From assembly GCA_949775045.1 (NCBI GenBank), contig OX459102.1, positions 17,860,160-17,924,159 of the forward strand: a stretch of DNA of 64,000 bases, in the 5' to 3' direction. The notes beneath the pieces are model-generated. The model had not been told where the DNA came from and did no database searches. It was given only the letters and a program-made list of their open reading frames with translations. Position 1 is the stretch's first letter; the number at the start of each line of letters is the position of its first letter. Positions 1-11,154 of this stretch are shown here, in pieces. The stretch comes from Metridium senile. Its lineage: Eukaryota; Cnidaria; Anthozoa; Actiniaria; Metridiidae. Made by a program: the position numbers and the translations under genes.

Positions 1-66
1 GTTACAGTGGTTGTTGTCATAGTAACATTATTTAATTTGCTGGGATATTTTTTTTCTCGTTACCAG

Positions 67-836
67 ACCTCTGGATAAAGACCGTTACATGGTTCCCGAT
101 GTCGACGCTGTTCTTGGACTTCTTCGTCAGCAGAAGGTTTGTTTTGTCATGACGTGTGCCGTCGTGCAATCGCCAATCGCCGTTCGCCCCTTCAATCTTT
201 TTTGAATTAAGGCGCTGTTACACTGAGCAATTTTCTCAGCAACTTGTCTCGCAATGCTTGAAAATGTTGCGTTGAAAGTTGCCGAGGTGAAGTGATACAC
301 TGCAAAGCGATCTCGGCAACTTGCAATGATTTTTCACAATTCATGGTGCTCTGGAGGACTAGGGAAGAGAATTGAAAACGTGCGCATGCGTACTTGAAAA
401 GAAATGCTTTAAAATTACGATACAAGTTGCTGAAGGGGTGATACATCGTGCAATAGCGTTGCAAGTTGCTGAGTTCCGTTGCGAAAAGTAGAACTGAACT
501 CTACTTTGTGCAACGCTGTCTGCAACAAAAAAATTGCGAGGCGGCCTCTGTTACACGGTGCAATTCTTCAGCAACTTGTGTTGCAACGGCATTGCGAGAC
601 AAGTTGCTGAGAAAATTGCACATTGTAACAGCACCTTTAAATGTATATTGTATTGTACTTATTAGATTGTATTGATTGATTTGTAGGTATGGCACACTGT
701 AGCACCTTTCATGGAACAGTACCACGATAAAGTTGGTGCCGACGTGCGAGGAGTGAAACGTTTGTCATCGCCATCATCCAGTACGTCACATAAAACCGAC
801 GACCAATCTTATAAACGGACCAGAATGATTAAGTAA
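67..836 (+). CDS. 3' end of an unidentified protein-coding gene (two terminal exons)
   Basis: Two exons are visible. The first runs 67-136, after a pyrimidine-rich tract ending in AG, and stops at a GTTTGT donor. The second runs 687-836 after TTTGTAG and ends in TAA. Both junctions are in phase 0 and the frame stays open, giving about 73 C-terminal residues. The first exon encodes PLDKDRYMVPDVDAVLGLL; the second ends in a Ser/Thr-rich stretch and a basic tail (SYKRTRMIK). The gene continues to the left of the window. I do not recognise the family. The intron is largely one palindromic element (208-638). The consistent splice phase and the abrupt change in base composition at the exon edges are the only evidence for coding. 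Confidence 0.55.
208..638. repeat. Palindromic MITE-like element inside the intron of the first gene
   Basis: The segment 211-258 (GCTGTTACACTGAGCAATTT onward) recurs as its reverse complement at about 590-634, including the string for CAGCAACTTGTCTCGCAATGC. A more diverged inverted pair lies inside. Terminal inverted repeats of about 45 bp without any coding capacity fit a non-autonomous DNA transposon. Confidence 0.7.
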
Positions 837-1604
837 CTGCCTCACCCCCTCCCCATCGGGATGTGGTTTATTCTTACAGCATAAGCCCCTCTCAGGTCCC
901 CTCTCAGTAAATCATAGTGAACTGGGAATTGATAAACAATAGAATATTTTGAATACAAAAAGTCAATCGATATGCCAAATTAGCACGCAAGTATCAAAAC
1001 GAGTCTAAAGGATTAATGGTCGTTATGTTGTTCTAATAAGATTATGACCATAAAGCCTCGTCTTGTTGTCTTTGTACTTAATAAGGCATATATCGCAAGT
1101 TAGTGTAAATTAGTATTATATTTTTAGGGGGATATTTAAGTTATTATTGTATTAAAGATAGAGGTATTTAAAACCATTTAAAGAACATAAGATCATTTTT
1201 TATGTATTTTTGACTTTATAAGGGTGCTTAAACACATAAAGACCCTGAGAGGTCTTTTTTCCAATGTGGCCCATGTTTAACGTATTTTTAAAAACGAGTT
1301 GTACACTTTTATTTAAAATAAACTTTATTAATGTCATTATATACAGTGTATGATGGTTATAAATATTTTGCAAGAAAAAATCCTAGACTTTTATAAATGT
1401 CGCTAGTCAAACTAGTCCTATCTTTGTTAAATAATTCACTATCTATCTATAATGGTCTGATTCAACCATGAATAATAATGTACATTGATATTTGTCGTGT
1501 CAGACATCTCATTATAAACCTGTAAGGTTTTTAGGAAGCTGATATCAAAATAATGGAAGTTGCTTAGCAACTAATAGTTAACCTGGTTGGCTATCTATTG
1601 TTTG
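837..1604. other. Intergenic region, no gene seen
   Basis: AT-rich sequence between two convergent genes, the + strand gene ending at 836 and the - strand gene ending at 1605. I see no open frame, RNA gene or clear repeat. Confidence 0.5.
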
Positions 1605-4272
1605 TTACAAGATAGTTAACGTTAAGATACTTAAGACCAGCGTTAACACACTAAAAACATGCGCTGTGCCGGTATTCTTTAGAGAGGTACGTTGCTGTTC
1701 GTGCTGTGCATGATGGGAAGTATCTGGTGGATCTCTTGCATCGGGGCAGAATGGGTTAAATGTACCATAAAGAAAATGAACGGCTTCTTTCATGGACTGA
1801 TCCAGTTTACACATAGATAATGTCATGTTACGTGCACATCGATTTACTTCAGCATAGTGCCTGCAAAATACATTAAAAAAATCAACTACATGAAAAACTA
1901 TAAACAATATTTGACAAAACTAACCCTTTACCTCTGGACCTACAATCATTTGCAAAATTCCGTTGGGACATTCAAACAAAAATTAACGCTCATAAAAATG
2001 TGACGATGTCCCAACAATTTTGCACATGATTGTAGCATGATTTCCAGACGGGACTGGGTTGGGGAGAAAGTGATAGCGTAGGACCCAAGCCCGACTGTAA
2101 ATCAGGCTACTCTGGACCTAGCAAATACATTATTTGAGTACAATGAGCCTATCTAGTACAAAGTCATGTTACGTAATTGACTTTTGAGCCTGAGGTACGG
2201 GAAAATATTTTCAAAAAGGAGAGCCGATCACCCCTACCACTATTATGTAATGTTTCGAGGATTTTAAATCCCCATGGAATACAGTGGCCGTATAATCAGT
2301 AGAGATTGGCCGCTGAATAGAATAGGTATAGGAATAGATTTGGGACTTTTTATTGTGGCCGCCTAATAGAGGTACCACTGTACTCGTTAATTAATGCATG
2401 CACGGTTGATCTTTTGAAAATTAACTGTCTTTGCTACATTTGTATTTTATTTCAAAGTCCTCATCCAAAGTCGAGTTTTCGATGGAGTACGTCGAAGTAC
2501 GTCACGTGGTACAAATACGTTTCTGGGGTTAGTTGTTACCTTCATGAATAATTATTGAGTATCATGTTTATATATCTGCTATATGTATATGTACTTACCG
2601 GCATAGTTTGGGGTTGGCTCTGTTCTGTTTGTACTTTATTAAGAACGGTGTATAGCATCGTTCCTGGAAAGTCTCAAAGTATTCTTGTGGACACTGGTCA
2701 CCTGATAAGGGTAACGTTTCCAGAAAACTCCCTTCACAGTACTTGTTTTGTATAACCGTCCTTCTTCTAGCCATGGACTTTTTAAGCGCATCGTCTAGAG
2801 ACTTGGCATCTCTTGTTCCTCGAAGACATCGCTTGATGCGAGTTGACACACATGGTATGAGTGCAGAGTTCACGATAGCCCTGGTAACGACAAAGTATTT
2901 TATTAACTAAAAAAAACACAATTATATACTATGAAATGTTACAATATATAGATACCTGATAACAACAAGGTATTAGTGTATTAAGATATCACTGTTATAC
3001 AGCCATTTAACATAATAATTATTTTTTCAAGTGCATTCTATCCGAAATAATATACTAGCAGATCGCTGTGAGAACCAAGTAAGTAAGTAAGAAACTTTAT
3101 TTAAAGAGGGTAGCACTAAATAGCTTAAAGCTAATAAACTTGTGGCCACAATACCCTAGGGTCTTGGAAGGCCAACGATTGTTGAAATAGCTGTTTCCGT
3201 TATGATGCAAAGTATTACAATAGAATGACTATTTTACCTGCATTGGTGACCATTGTTTCTCTGTAATCGTTTGATAAATTCAGCGATACATTGTCGTGAC
3301 TTGATGGTGTAACTTTTCTTTGTGCATTGACCATATCCTGGAGATCCTACAATCGATAAACACTCGGTTAACATATGATAATCGATAATTTCTCGTCAAT
3401 ATTATACCGGCTTACCTTTCGGCTTTGCTTTGTCCCGACTTCCTTTGCAGTAGGGATTGTATGGATGTGCATATTTGGCCACAAGATATGACGTCATTTT
3501 TGAAGATTGGCAGTTTCTTTTGATGGCTTTCAGCATGCATTGTCGAGCCTTGTAAAACCATCTGTGAACAAAAACCAGGAAGGTACTTAGTAACTGATAG
3601 GTTGTTGCTAATAGTAACCGGGACGGTACTTAGTAACCGATAGGTTGTTGCTAATAGTAACCGGACGGTACTTAGTAACCGATAGGTTGTTGCTAATAGT
3701 AACCGGGACGGTACTTATTAATTAACCGATAGATAGTTGCTAATGGTAACAGTGACGTGGCCTTACCTGCATGCAGCCTTGCTTCCTCTGTTTCTTGCAA
3801 ACCTTTGCTTGTATCGGTTCTCGCACTTTGCAGCCCTACGAAATAGTTTTGCACTGCATATACTGCCGAGAGATGACCGTTGGTTCTTTGTAAGGATAGC
3901 AAACATGCCGTTCTTACAAAAGAACTCCTTATGATTGGTGTACTCTTTGAATATCCTGTGAATTCTTTGTCGTCTATCGGTAGTAATGTTCCTAAGACAG
4001 GTGTGTTGGGCGGTTGTCAGGCATTGTTTGTAGACTTGATACTGCATACTGTAGAACAGGAAATTAAAAACAAATGGTTAAAATGACTGACGTCCGTTTA
4101 ATGACACAAGTGCGAACGTTTAATATTCATTATTACCTGCAATTACCCTTCGGGTTAGTTTTCCATTCATTTACCAGTTGGCTGACACAGCTTTGACATT
4201 GTGATGTATAATCTGAGACACTTTTACAGGCAAAAGTGGTCGATATTGCTATAACAGCTAGTAGTAATATAC
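1605..4272 (-). CDS. Cysteine-rich secreted protein with signal peptide and GPI-type tail (six exons, start exon not found)
   Basis: Six exons join in phase on the - strand: 4272-4137, 4048-3767, 3561-3416, 3346-3238, 2880-2599 and 1860-1605, about 400 residues. The first starts with the hydrophobic stretch ILLLAVIAISTTFA, then CKSV, which looks like the core and cleavage site of a signal peptide; its Met must lie in a small exon further right. Cysteines are numerous and evenly spread. A module recurs: an aromatic-rich segment, C-x7-C, basic helix, then a third Cys, as in RQCMLKAIKRNC with YNPYC, and NRCARNMTLSMC with FNPFC. Four of the five introns share phase 2, several cutting right after a Cys codon. 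The protein ends in a Ser/Thr/His linker and HVFSVLTLVLSILTLTIL, typical of a GPI-attachment signal. A DUF19-like extracellular domain is possible, but I cannot assign a family. Confidence 0.75.
1945..2037. repeat. Small palindrome in the last intron of the cysteine-rich gene
   Basis: ACAATCATTTGCAAAATT near 1946 is mirrored by AATTTTGCACATGATTGT near 2017, with GTTGGGACAT and ATGTCCCAAC just inside. It is a short foldback element without coding capacity. Confidence 0.6.
2280..2386. mobile_element. Short pogo/mariner-like MITE
   Basis: The ends are CAGTGGCCGTATAATCAG on the left and TAATAGAGGTACCACTG on the right, both flanked by TA. The interior shares AGGTATAGGAATAGATTTGG with the larger foldback element at 32714-33280. 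The TA target and the CAGTGG end fit the Tc1/mariner/pogo group. Confidence 0.6.
3580..3755. repeat. 43-bp tandem repeat in an intron
   Basis: Four copies of a unit containing GGTACTTAGTAACCGATAGG and TTGTTGCTAATAGTAACCGG lie between exons 3561-3416 and 4048-3767 of the cysteine-rich gene. The first three copies are nearly identical; the last is degenerate. Confidence 0.85.
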
Positions 4273-4490
4273 CTATAAATAAATAGACATTTAATATTTA
4301 TCACTGTGAATAGTTATATAATATAAATAGGTATAAGACATACATGTAGATGAAACATTTCACTTATCGATCAAACATATCTATGGTTATATTATTAGGT
4401 CTCTAAATCGTACGGTCGTTATTGGGGTGGTCGTAGTATCTGAGGTGGTCGCTATAGAGAGGGTGGTCGTTATATATTTAGTGTAATTAT

Positions 4491-4614
4491 CAACCATTCC
4501 CAGGAGAGCGAATTGAACAAAAAGACTATCAGTCAAGGTGATGGTTTTCTTTTGTCAAGACCACCAGCATTGCTGCCGTTTCTTTTGTTCAATTCACTCC
4601 CCTGGGAATGGTTG
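4491..4614. repeat. Foldback element, about 32-bp arms
   Basis: CAACCATTCCCAGGAGAGCG at 4491 pairs with the reverse complement ending at 4614 (CCCTGGGAATGGTTG). The arms also share GAATTGAACAAAA. No coding capacity. Confidence 0.75.
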
Positions 4615-4740
4615 CAATCCAAGAATTGTATGTAACGAAACTGTAAGACTGCTGTTACAAAAGGGTGTGTTGAAAGTGAAACCTTTTTTGCATGGATGGC
4701 TAATCTCAAGTGTATAAACATGCAATAACTATTTTTACAG

Positions 4741-4994
4741 TGTGACTACTGAAACCGGGGCCACCAACATGATTATCCAATCACGATCGAGAATATGAAC
4801 AATAGAATCTCTACAAATGTTTGACTTTTTTGCTTAAAAATGCTAAATAATTTTCATTATTAGTGAACGGAATAGATAAAGATTGAATAAGAAACATCTT
4901 AGCCTGTGAGAACCCTCTACAAGTTTTTTGTTGGATCTCAAAAACTATTTATTTTGACATTTGTTTGGGTGGCCCCGGTTTCAGTAGTTGCCAT
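4741..4994. repeat. MITE with about 20-bp terminal inverted repeats
   Basis: CTACTGAAACCGGGGCCACC near 4746 is perfectly mirrored by GGTGGCCCCGGTTTCAGTAG at about 4968-4987. The interior is AT-rich and non-coding. Confidence 0.75.
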
Positions 4995-5119
4995 GTAAAC
5001 CCTTACAAATTAAATACAATACAAAATATAATACTCTGAATTCCATGTAGGAAGTAGCAAACGCGTGTTATTTAAATAGTATATGAACCCAGAGAGCATA
5101 AGTATATTTACAAGTAAAA

Positions 5120-6490
5120 GAGTTAGACTATTAAAGAGAGATACCAAGTATAAATTGAAGCGGGAAAAGTGATGAACCAATCAGAAAGTAACAGCAAATG
5201 TAGTAAAGTTAAGTTAACATTTTTTTACAGTGTTACAAATATCGTTTATATTTTCACCGACGCAGGTTATACTAGTTTACTCGCTAGTTTCCAGTTAAAT
5301 AATACTTTATTGATCTTGACATTTATGTAAATAGATCATATGACTGCTTTGTATGACCTCAAGTGGCAGGGAAAACCCTATTTAAACGACTTCCTGTACA
5401 ATGAGGAGGTTCTACGAATATTGATACTAACAAATTTAGGAAGTGTTTTACAAAAAAATGTTTGTCAAATTCAATAATGCAATTTCAGTTTTATTGCATT
5501 AGTTATTGATTTATTGATTGATTTTTAATTAGCTGCTATAATATTCTGACGTTATAGGGAAACCCCCTAACTCCTGTAGCTAACGATGCTTGACAATGAA
5601 TTACTAGTATATAAAAACATTGGAAAGGCTACCTTATTAATTCGCCAATTTTTTTTTTTTATCTTTTTTAACTTTTAAAATATGAACTAGGTCCGCGTGA
5701 TTTGTTACTTTACTTATATAATAAAATGTACAACATTTAGAAACTAAGGCTAAAACCTGTAAATGAATCTGAATGGGATTCAGTGTTGGGCTTATAACGT
5801 TCAGAACTGTGCCGTATAAGACAAGCGGACAAGTTAATATTGCAGGTAGATAAACAGTTTTAAAACCTTGACTGAATCAAGTCACAAGTTACTAGTAAAC
5901 GTACTGATATTATTTTAATAACAAGACTCTATCGAGACAGTATTGTTGAAAACTTAACGTACTTGAAATTAGATGAACACTTCTATAACGACAGAAGTCC
6001 TAAAAACGCGTGGATATATATCTTATGTAAGCATTTTATTAGCTGTTATTTCTACACTCAGCGGTTTGCCGGTTACTCTTAATCTAAGCAAATAGTCTTA
6101 TTAGATAATCAACCATGTTACTTGGCGCCCGAAAACAATATGACTACTAGATGACTTGTTAAAGAGTCAATATTACCATTATGATATTACAACATGAATA
6201 GTTGATATTATTGGTTTACCTAAAGTTGGTTGCGGAGCATACCTGGTCACCATAGCTGAGATCAAATCAACCTGTTATCGTACGTTTTCTTAACGTTTTT
6301 CGGCAACAAAGAAAGATCTATTGTTTCGTTAAAAGTGATGACTTAAGCCTTTTTTTAATGGTTCATGACTTTTCCCGCTTCATATTCTATACTCAGTATC
6401 TCTCTTAGTCTAACTCTTTTACTCCGACAAAGGGCTAAAGCTCGAAACGTCAGTAAAGTCAACATTTTTTTACGGTGTTACACATTTCAT
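5120..6490. mobile_element. Degenerate Penelope-like element remnant with inverted ends
   Basis: The left end (about 5120-5235) holds AGTAAAAGAGTTAGACTA and GCGGGAAAAGTGATGAACCA. The right end (about 6355-6480) holds both in inverse orientation, followed by CCGACAAAGGGCTAAAGCTC and GAAACGTCAGTAAAGTC. The string GACNAAGGGCTAAAGCTCGAAACGTC has the layout of the hammerhead-like motif known from Penelope-like retroelements: a CUGANGA-like box, a stem, then GAAACGUC. Related copies lie at 12640-12965, 37890-37970 and 47905-48045. The 1 kb interior shows no RT frame, so this is a dead or non-autonomous copy. The family assignment is inference from the motif. Confidence 0.45.
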
Positions 6491-7736
6491 TATATTACCT
6501 ATCCTTTTTTTTAATGCGTAAATACTCGTGAAATAAGTCTTTGTATTGCCGGACGTATATGTTGGGATAGTACTTGAACAAATAAAAGGATGTAAAGAGG
6601 TATTTGTGGTTAACCGTTAAATGATATTGGTTATAACCATTAAATATTATATAGTACCTTTCAACAACATCTCTTTGATACGCTGAAGTCGGCGCTGAAC
6701 GTTGTAAATGGTTTTGTTAGATGTCTTAGATCACAATTCTTGTATAAAACTTTGCAAGCAGATATGCTCATGCAGCTGTTCTTGTCTGTGTGAAAACCAG
6801 CAATAACTGAGTCTAGCTGACTGATTGCATACCATTTTTATCATACAGGGATTGCTCGGCCGGGGAGTCCCCTCGATCGGCCGTGACGTACGGCGTGACG
6901 TACAGGGCCGTAATTTCGCTATTTTTACCAAATTACTATATATCTTACAAATTAACTTCCGCTGATATAAAGCAAATACATATAAACTAACTGGATTTTA
7001 GCATAACATCAAAATATCAAACCAAAAGGCTATCAATATTAACAAAAATAAAACAAAAATGACCGAATGTAGTCTAGAGTCTAGAGTAGGTTATATTTTC
7101 ATTGACTTTGCTAATCAGTATGACACCCAAGTCAACACGAACGCGAACAATAGCCTTTTGTGCATTTGATTATATCCACATTCGCGCTATATGGATATTT
7201 TTATTCATATTATATTATATATATACATTATATATATATATATATATATTCTTTATACTTTCAGGTTGAAAACTCTTGTCTTAATTATAAAATTATTAGC
7301 TTCGCTGCTAGCTAGTCATATACAGTATATATTATTCATATTTTTCTACTGATAGGCATAAATGGTTTACAATAGTTTCTATTCCCCTACAGTGTGTAAA
7401 AGTCCCGCCTTAATTTATTCCATTTACGTAAATCAAATCGCATCATAGTTAATATTAATTATATGCTCACAACTAAAAATAGCTAATTGTCATCGTATTG
7501 CATGGAACAATCAATGACTACAAACAGGCGGATGGAACGTATTGTTTGATTTTCGTGGAAACAATTGAACGGGTTACTGCGGAACTACAACGCCTTTCCG
7601 GTTTGATATATATTACGTGACTCTAAATCTATCGAATGATAACACACTATTGACTGACAACTTTATTCAACATTTCTATGCACATTAGAAGTAGTTTACC
7701 ACAATGTTATTTTGTATATATTTTAGCTTCCTCTAA
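6491..7736. other. Intergenic region, no gene seen
   Basis: Low-complexity AT-rich DNA with a (TA)n run at about 7205-7250 and a short GC-rich palindromic patch near 6850-6905 (CGATCGGCCGTGACGTACGG). I see no credible exon. Confidence 0.5.
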
Positions 7737-8024
7737 ATGCATATACCCTGCGTAGCAAGCGTTTCTTTGGGTGGAACGGGAGAAAGTTGTTTTGGAATAG
7801 CTGTGTTACCGATATGGCCGCACGAAACCTAAGAGGAGAGCAAAAAACGAGGGAGGGGGAGGGTAGAAGAGCAAACGTTTCCATCCTTCCTCTCCCCCTC
7901 CCCCCAACATTATTTTTTGTAATCGTCTTAGTTTCACGCGGCCATATCGGTAACACAGCTATCCCAAAATAAACCAAAAGAACTTTCTCCCGTTCTCCTA
8001 AAAGAAACGCAGGCTATATGCATG
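7737..8024. repeat. Palindromic MITE, about 70-bp arms
   Basis: The left arm TGCGTAGCAAGCGTTTCTTT and the segment AATAGCTGTGTTACCGATAT recur as reverse complements on the right side (ATATCGGTAACACAGCTAT, AAGAAACGCAGGC). A diverged relative lies at 10914-11100. Confidence 0.75.
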
Positions 8025-8558
8025 TCATGATTTATTCATTCATTCATTTTTCTCTATGAGATATGTTTTTATTTATTTTGAATACTAGATGTAAAAGTTA
8101 AATAGTGTGAATACAAATCACTGCTCCGAAGCTGTCTTGTTCATGAGCATTCTTGGTTGCTCAAGTAAGCCTACAAACAAACCAAACATTTATATAAATA
8201 AGTTAGATGCGGAAATACACTGATTCAGTGGTGGTAGCAGCGGCTGCTGTGCATGGTGGTAGTGATAGCAGCATTGATAATAATTTTGGGTTGAAGGTAA
8301 ATAACCAAAATGGACTGGAATAATTAATTATTGCATCAAATCCTTTAGAAATAATGAATAACAAAGAAATGATAAAACAATAATGAATTAACCCCGAACA
8401 TTTCGTGAGAAAAAAAGAATAATGAATTATGCGAAATTTTGGAATATGAATAATGAATTATGGAGAAAAAATGGGCAGGAATAATGAATTATTGACCACA
8501 AATAATTCACCTTCAACCCCCGATAACAACAACGTACAGAAGCAGGGAGTCATGGTGG
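8025..8558. other. Repeat-edge region, no gene seen
   Basis: It contains several copies of AATAATGAATTA between 8350 and 8500, spaced irregularly, next to the large minisatellite. No supported gene. Confidence 0.5.
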
Positions 8559-8559
8559 T

Positions 8560-9190
8560 TGTAGTGATAGTGGAAGTGGAAGTGGTGTTAGTTTTAGTAG
8601 TGTTAGTTTTAGTGGTGCTAGTTTTAGCGGTGTTAGTTTTAGTGGTGCTAGTTTTAGTGGTGTTAGTAGTAGTGGTGTTAGTTTTAGTGGTGTTAGTTTT
8701 AGTGGTGTTAGTTTTAGCGGTGTTAGTTTTAGTGGTGTTAGTTTTAGTAGTGTTAGTTTTAGTGGTGCTAGTTTTAGCGGTGTTAGTTTTAGTGGTGCTA
8801 GTTTTAGTGGTGTTAGTAGTAGTGGTGTTAGTTTTAGTGGTGTTAGTTTTAGTGGTGTTAGTTTTAGCGGTGTTAGTTTTAGTGGTGTTAGTTTTAGTAG
8901 TGTTAGTTTTAGTGGTGCTAGTTTTAGCGGTGTTAGTTTTAGTGGTGCTAGTTTTAGTGGTGTTAGTAGTAGTGGTGTTAGTTTTAGTGGTGTTAGTTTT
9001 AGTGGTGTTAGTTTTAGCGGTGTTAGTTTTAGTGGTGTTAGTTTTAGTGGTGTTAGTTTTAGTGGTGTTAGTTTTAGTGGTGTTAGTTTTAGTGGTGTTA
9101 GTTTTAGTGGTGTTAGTAGTAGTGGTGTTAGTAGTAGTGGTGTTAGTTTTAGTGGTGTTAGTTTTAGCGGTGTTAATTTTAGCGGTGTTA
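8560..9190 (+). repeat. 15-bp minisatellite (AGTGGTGTTAGTTTT) with a 150-bp higher-order period
   Basis: About 42 copies of a 15-bp G/T-rich unit. Variants (GGTGCTAG, AGCGG, GTTAGTAGTAGT) recur in the same order every 150 bp: the GTTAGTAGTAGT variant appears at about 8662, 8812 and 8962, so blocks of ten units have been amplified at least three times. The open frames through it come from the period being a multiple of three and are not evidence of coding. Confidence 0.95.
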
Positions 9191-9195
9191 GTTTT

Positions 9196-10042
9196 TTCAC
9201 TGTCGTCATCATAATCACCACCACCACCATAATCATCACCACCATCATAATCATCACCACCATCATAATCATCACCACCATCATAATCATCACCACCACC
9301 ATAATCATCACCCCCACCATAATTATCACCACCATCATAATTATCACCACCATCATAATCATCACCACCATCATAATCATCACCACCATCATAATCATCA
9401 CCACCATCATAATCATCACCACCATCATAATTATCACCACCATCATAATTATCACCACCATCATAATCATCACCACCACCATAATCATCACCACCATCAT
9501 AATCATCACCACCATCATAATCATCACCACCATCATAATCATCACCACCACCATAATCATCACCACCATCATAATCATCACCACCACCATAATCATCACC
9601 ACCACCATAATCATCACCACCATCATAATCATCACCACCATCATAATCATCACCACCACCATAATCATCACCACCACCATAATCATCACCACCACCATAA
9701 TCATCACCACCATCATAATCATCACCACCATCATAATCATCACCACCATCATAATCATCATCGATCGCCTTCATCATCACCACCATCATAATCATCACCA
9801 CCATCATAATCATCACCACCATCATAATCATCACCACCACCATAATCATCACCACCATCGTAATCATCACCCCCACCATAATCATCACCACCATCATAAT
9901 CATCACCCCCACCATAATCATCACCACCATCATAATCATCACCACCATCATAATCATCACCACCATCATAATCATCACCCCCACCATAATCATCACCACC
10001 ATCATAATCATCATCGATCGCCTTCATCATCATCATCAGCAG
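9196..10042 (+). repeat. 15-bp minisatellite (CACCATCATAATCAT)
   Basis: About 55 copies of a 15-bp C/A-rich unit directly follow the first array. Two copies of an interruption, CATCGATCGCCTTCATCATC, at about 9758 and 10013 mark a 255-bp duplicated block. The reverse complement of the unit aligns with the first array's unit (both start GGTG and share most T positions). Confidence 0.95.
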
Positions 10043-10058
10043 CATCATGTTCATTATC

Positions 10059-10260
10059 TCAGATTACCGTGTAAAATGCTGCCCTATCCAGTAGTTGTCC
10101 TGTATATCCTTTCTTACATTCGCTCACCAAGTCATTTAGACGCCCCAGTAATTGACAATCAATGCCTCCATCAGCTTGTTTCATATTGTAAGCTGTACAT
10201 CTACGAACAAACACCATTGAGTTACATGATTGTATACAGCAGTTTAAACAAGGTTCAATT
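10059..10260 (-). CDS. PAN/apple-like domain exon, 3' terminal (possibly relic)
   Basis: The - strand frame reads CLNCCIQSC, then MVFVRRCTAYN, then GIDCQLLGRLNDL and DRAAFYTVI before a TGA at 10059-10061. The order Cys-rich helix, C-x-A-Y-N, spacer, D-C-x-L-L, then an aromatic end, is the usual signature of a PAN/apple module. Upstream exons were not found, and the 5' half of this exon is embedded in a tandem array (10197-10765) that repeats its coding part, so the gene may be dead. PAN modules are extracellular adhesion domains. Assigned from motif spacing only. Confidence 0.35.
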
Positions 10261-10765
10261 GTGAATACTTGTAAGCAGTACATCTACGAACAAACACCAT
10301 TGAGTTACATGACAGTATACAGCAGTTTAAACAAAGTTCGATTGTGAATACTTGTAAGCAGTACATCTACGAACAAACACCATTGAGTTACATGACAGTG
10401 TACAGCAGAGGTTGACTGAATTATGAATACTTGTATGCAGTACATCTACGAACAAACACCATTGAGTTAGATTACAGTGTACAGCAGTTTTAAACAAGGT
10501 TGACTGAATTATGAATACTTGTATGCAGTACATCTACGAACAAACACCATTGAGTTACATGACAGTGTACAGCAGAGGTTGACTGAATTATGAATAATTG
10601 TATGCAGTACATCTACGAACAAACACCATTGAGTTACATTACAGTGTACAACAGTTTTAAACAAGGTTGACTGAATTATGAATACTTTTATGCAGTACAT
10701 CTACGAACAAACACCATTGAGTTACATTACAGTGTACAACAGTTTTAAACAAGGTTCAATTGCGA
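10197..10765. repeat. About 80-bp tandem array, seven copies
   Basis: ACATCTACGAACAAACACCA starts copies at about 10197, 10280, 10363, 10441, 10529, 10606 and 10695. Spacing alternates between about 77 and 89 bp, because every second copy has an extra TTTAAACAAG segment. Each copy contains the reverse complement of the MVFVRRCTAY coding piece of the PAN-like exon. Confidence 0.9.
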
Positions 10766-10913
10766 ATACTAAACATCGAATAGTTCATTCCAAGAACCAA
10801 ATGCATGATACTTCCTGTGTAATTGTTTAAAGCACTATTATAGATCTAGATCAATTGGAATTTTACTTTATTTTTGTGCAGATTTATAAGTTAAGAGTAG
10901 TATACCAGCTTGA

Positions 10914-11100
10914 TATTAGCGTAGCAAGCGTGTCCTTTTTAGTGCCCAAAGAGGACAACATTGTTTTGAGATAGCTCTTTCATGGATGTAACCGTGCGTT
11001 AAAACGGATATGGGGTGAGAGGGGACGCTCGGCCATAGTGATAACACAGCTTATTCAAAACAACTTTTTCCCCTCCCCAAGTAGAAACCTTTGAAACTTA
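10914..11100. repeat. Diverged relative of the 7737-8024 MITE
   Basis: It begins GCGTAGCAAGCGTGTCC and carries CATAGTGATAACACAGCTTA and CAAAACAACTTTTTCCCCTC near its right side, matching the ends of the element at 7737-8024 with substitutions. Confidence 0.55.
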
Positions 11101-11154
11101 TAGTCACGTAATAAATATTACCTCTATTACCTAAGTTATATAGGTCAGGTCAGT

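Noticed and set aside
8453..10014. Long open frames (up to 518 codons) across the 15-bp arrays on both strands
   Set aside because: The period is a multiple of three, so frames stay open on both strands by construction; residues are monotonous repeats and no flanking exon or start context supports translation.
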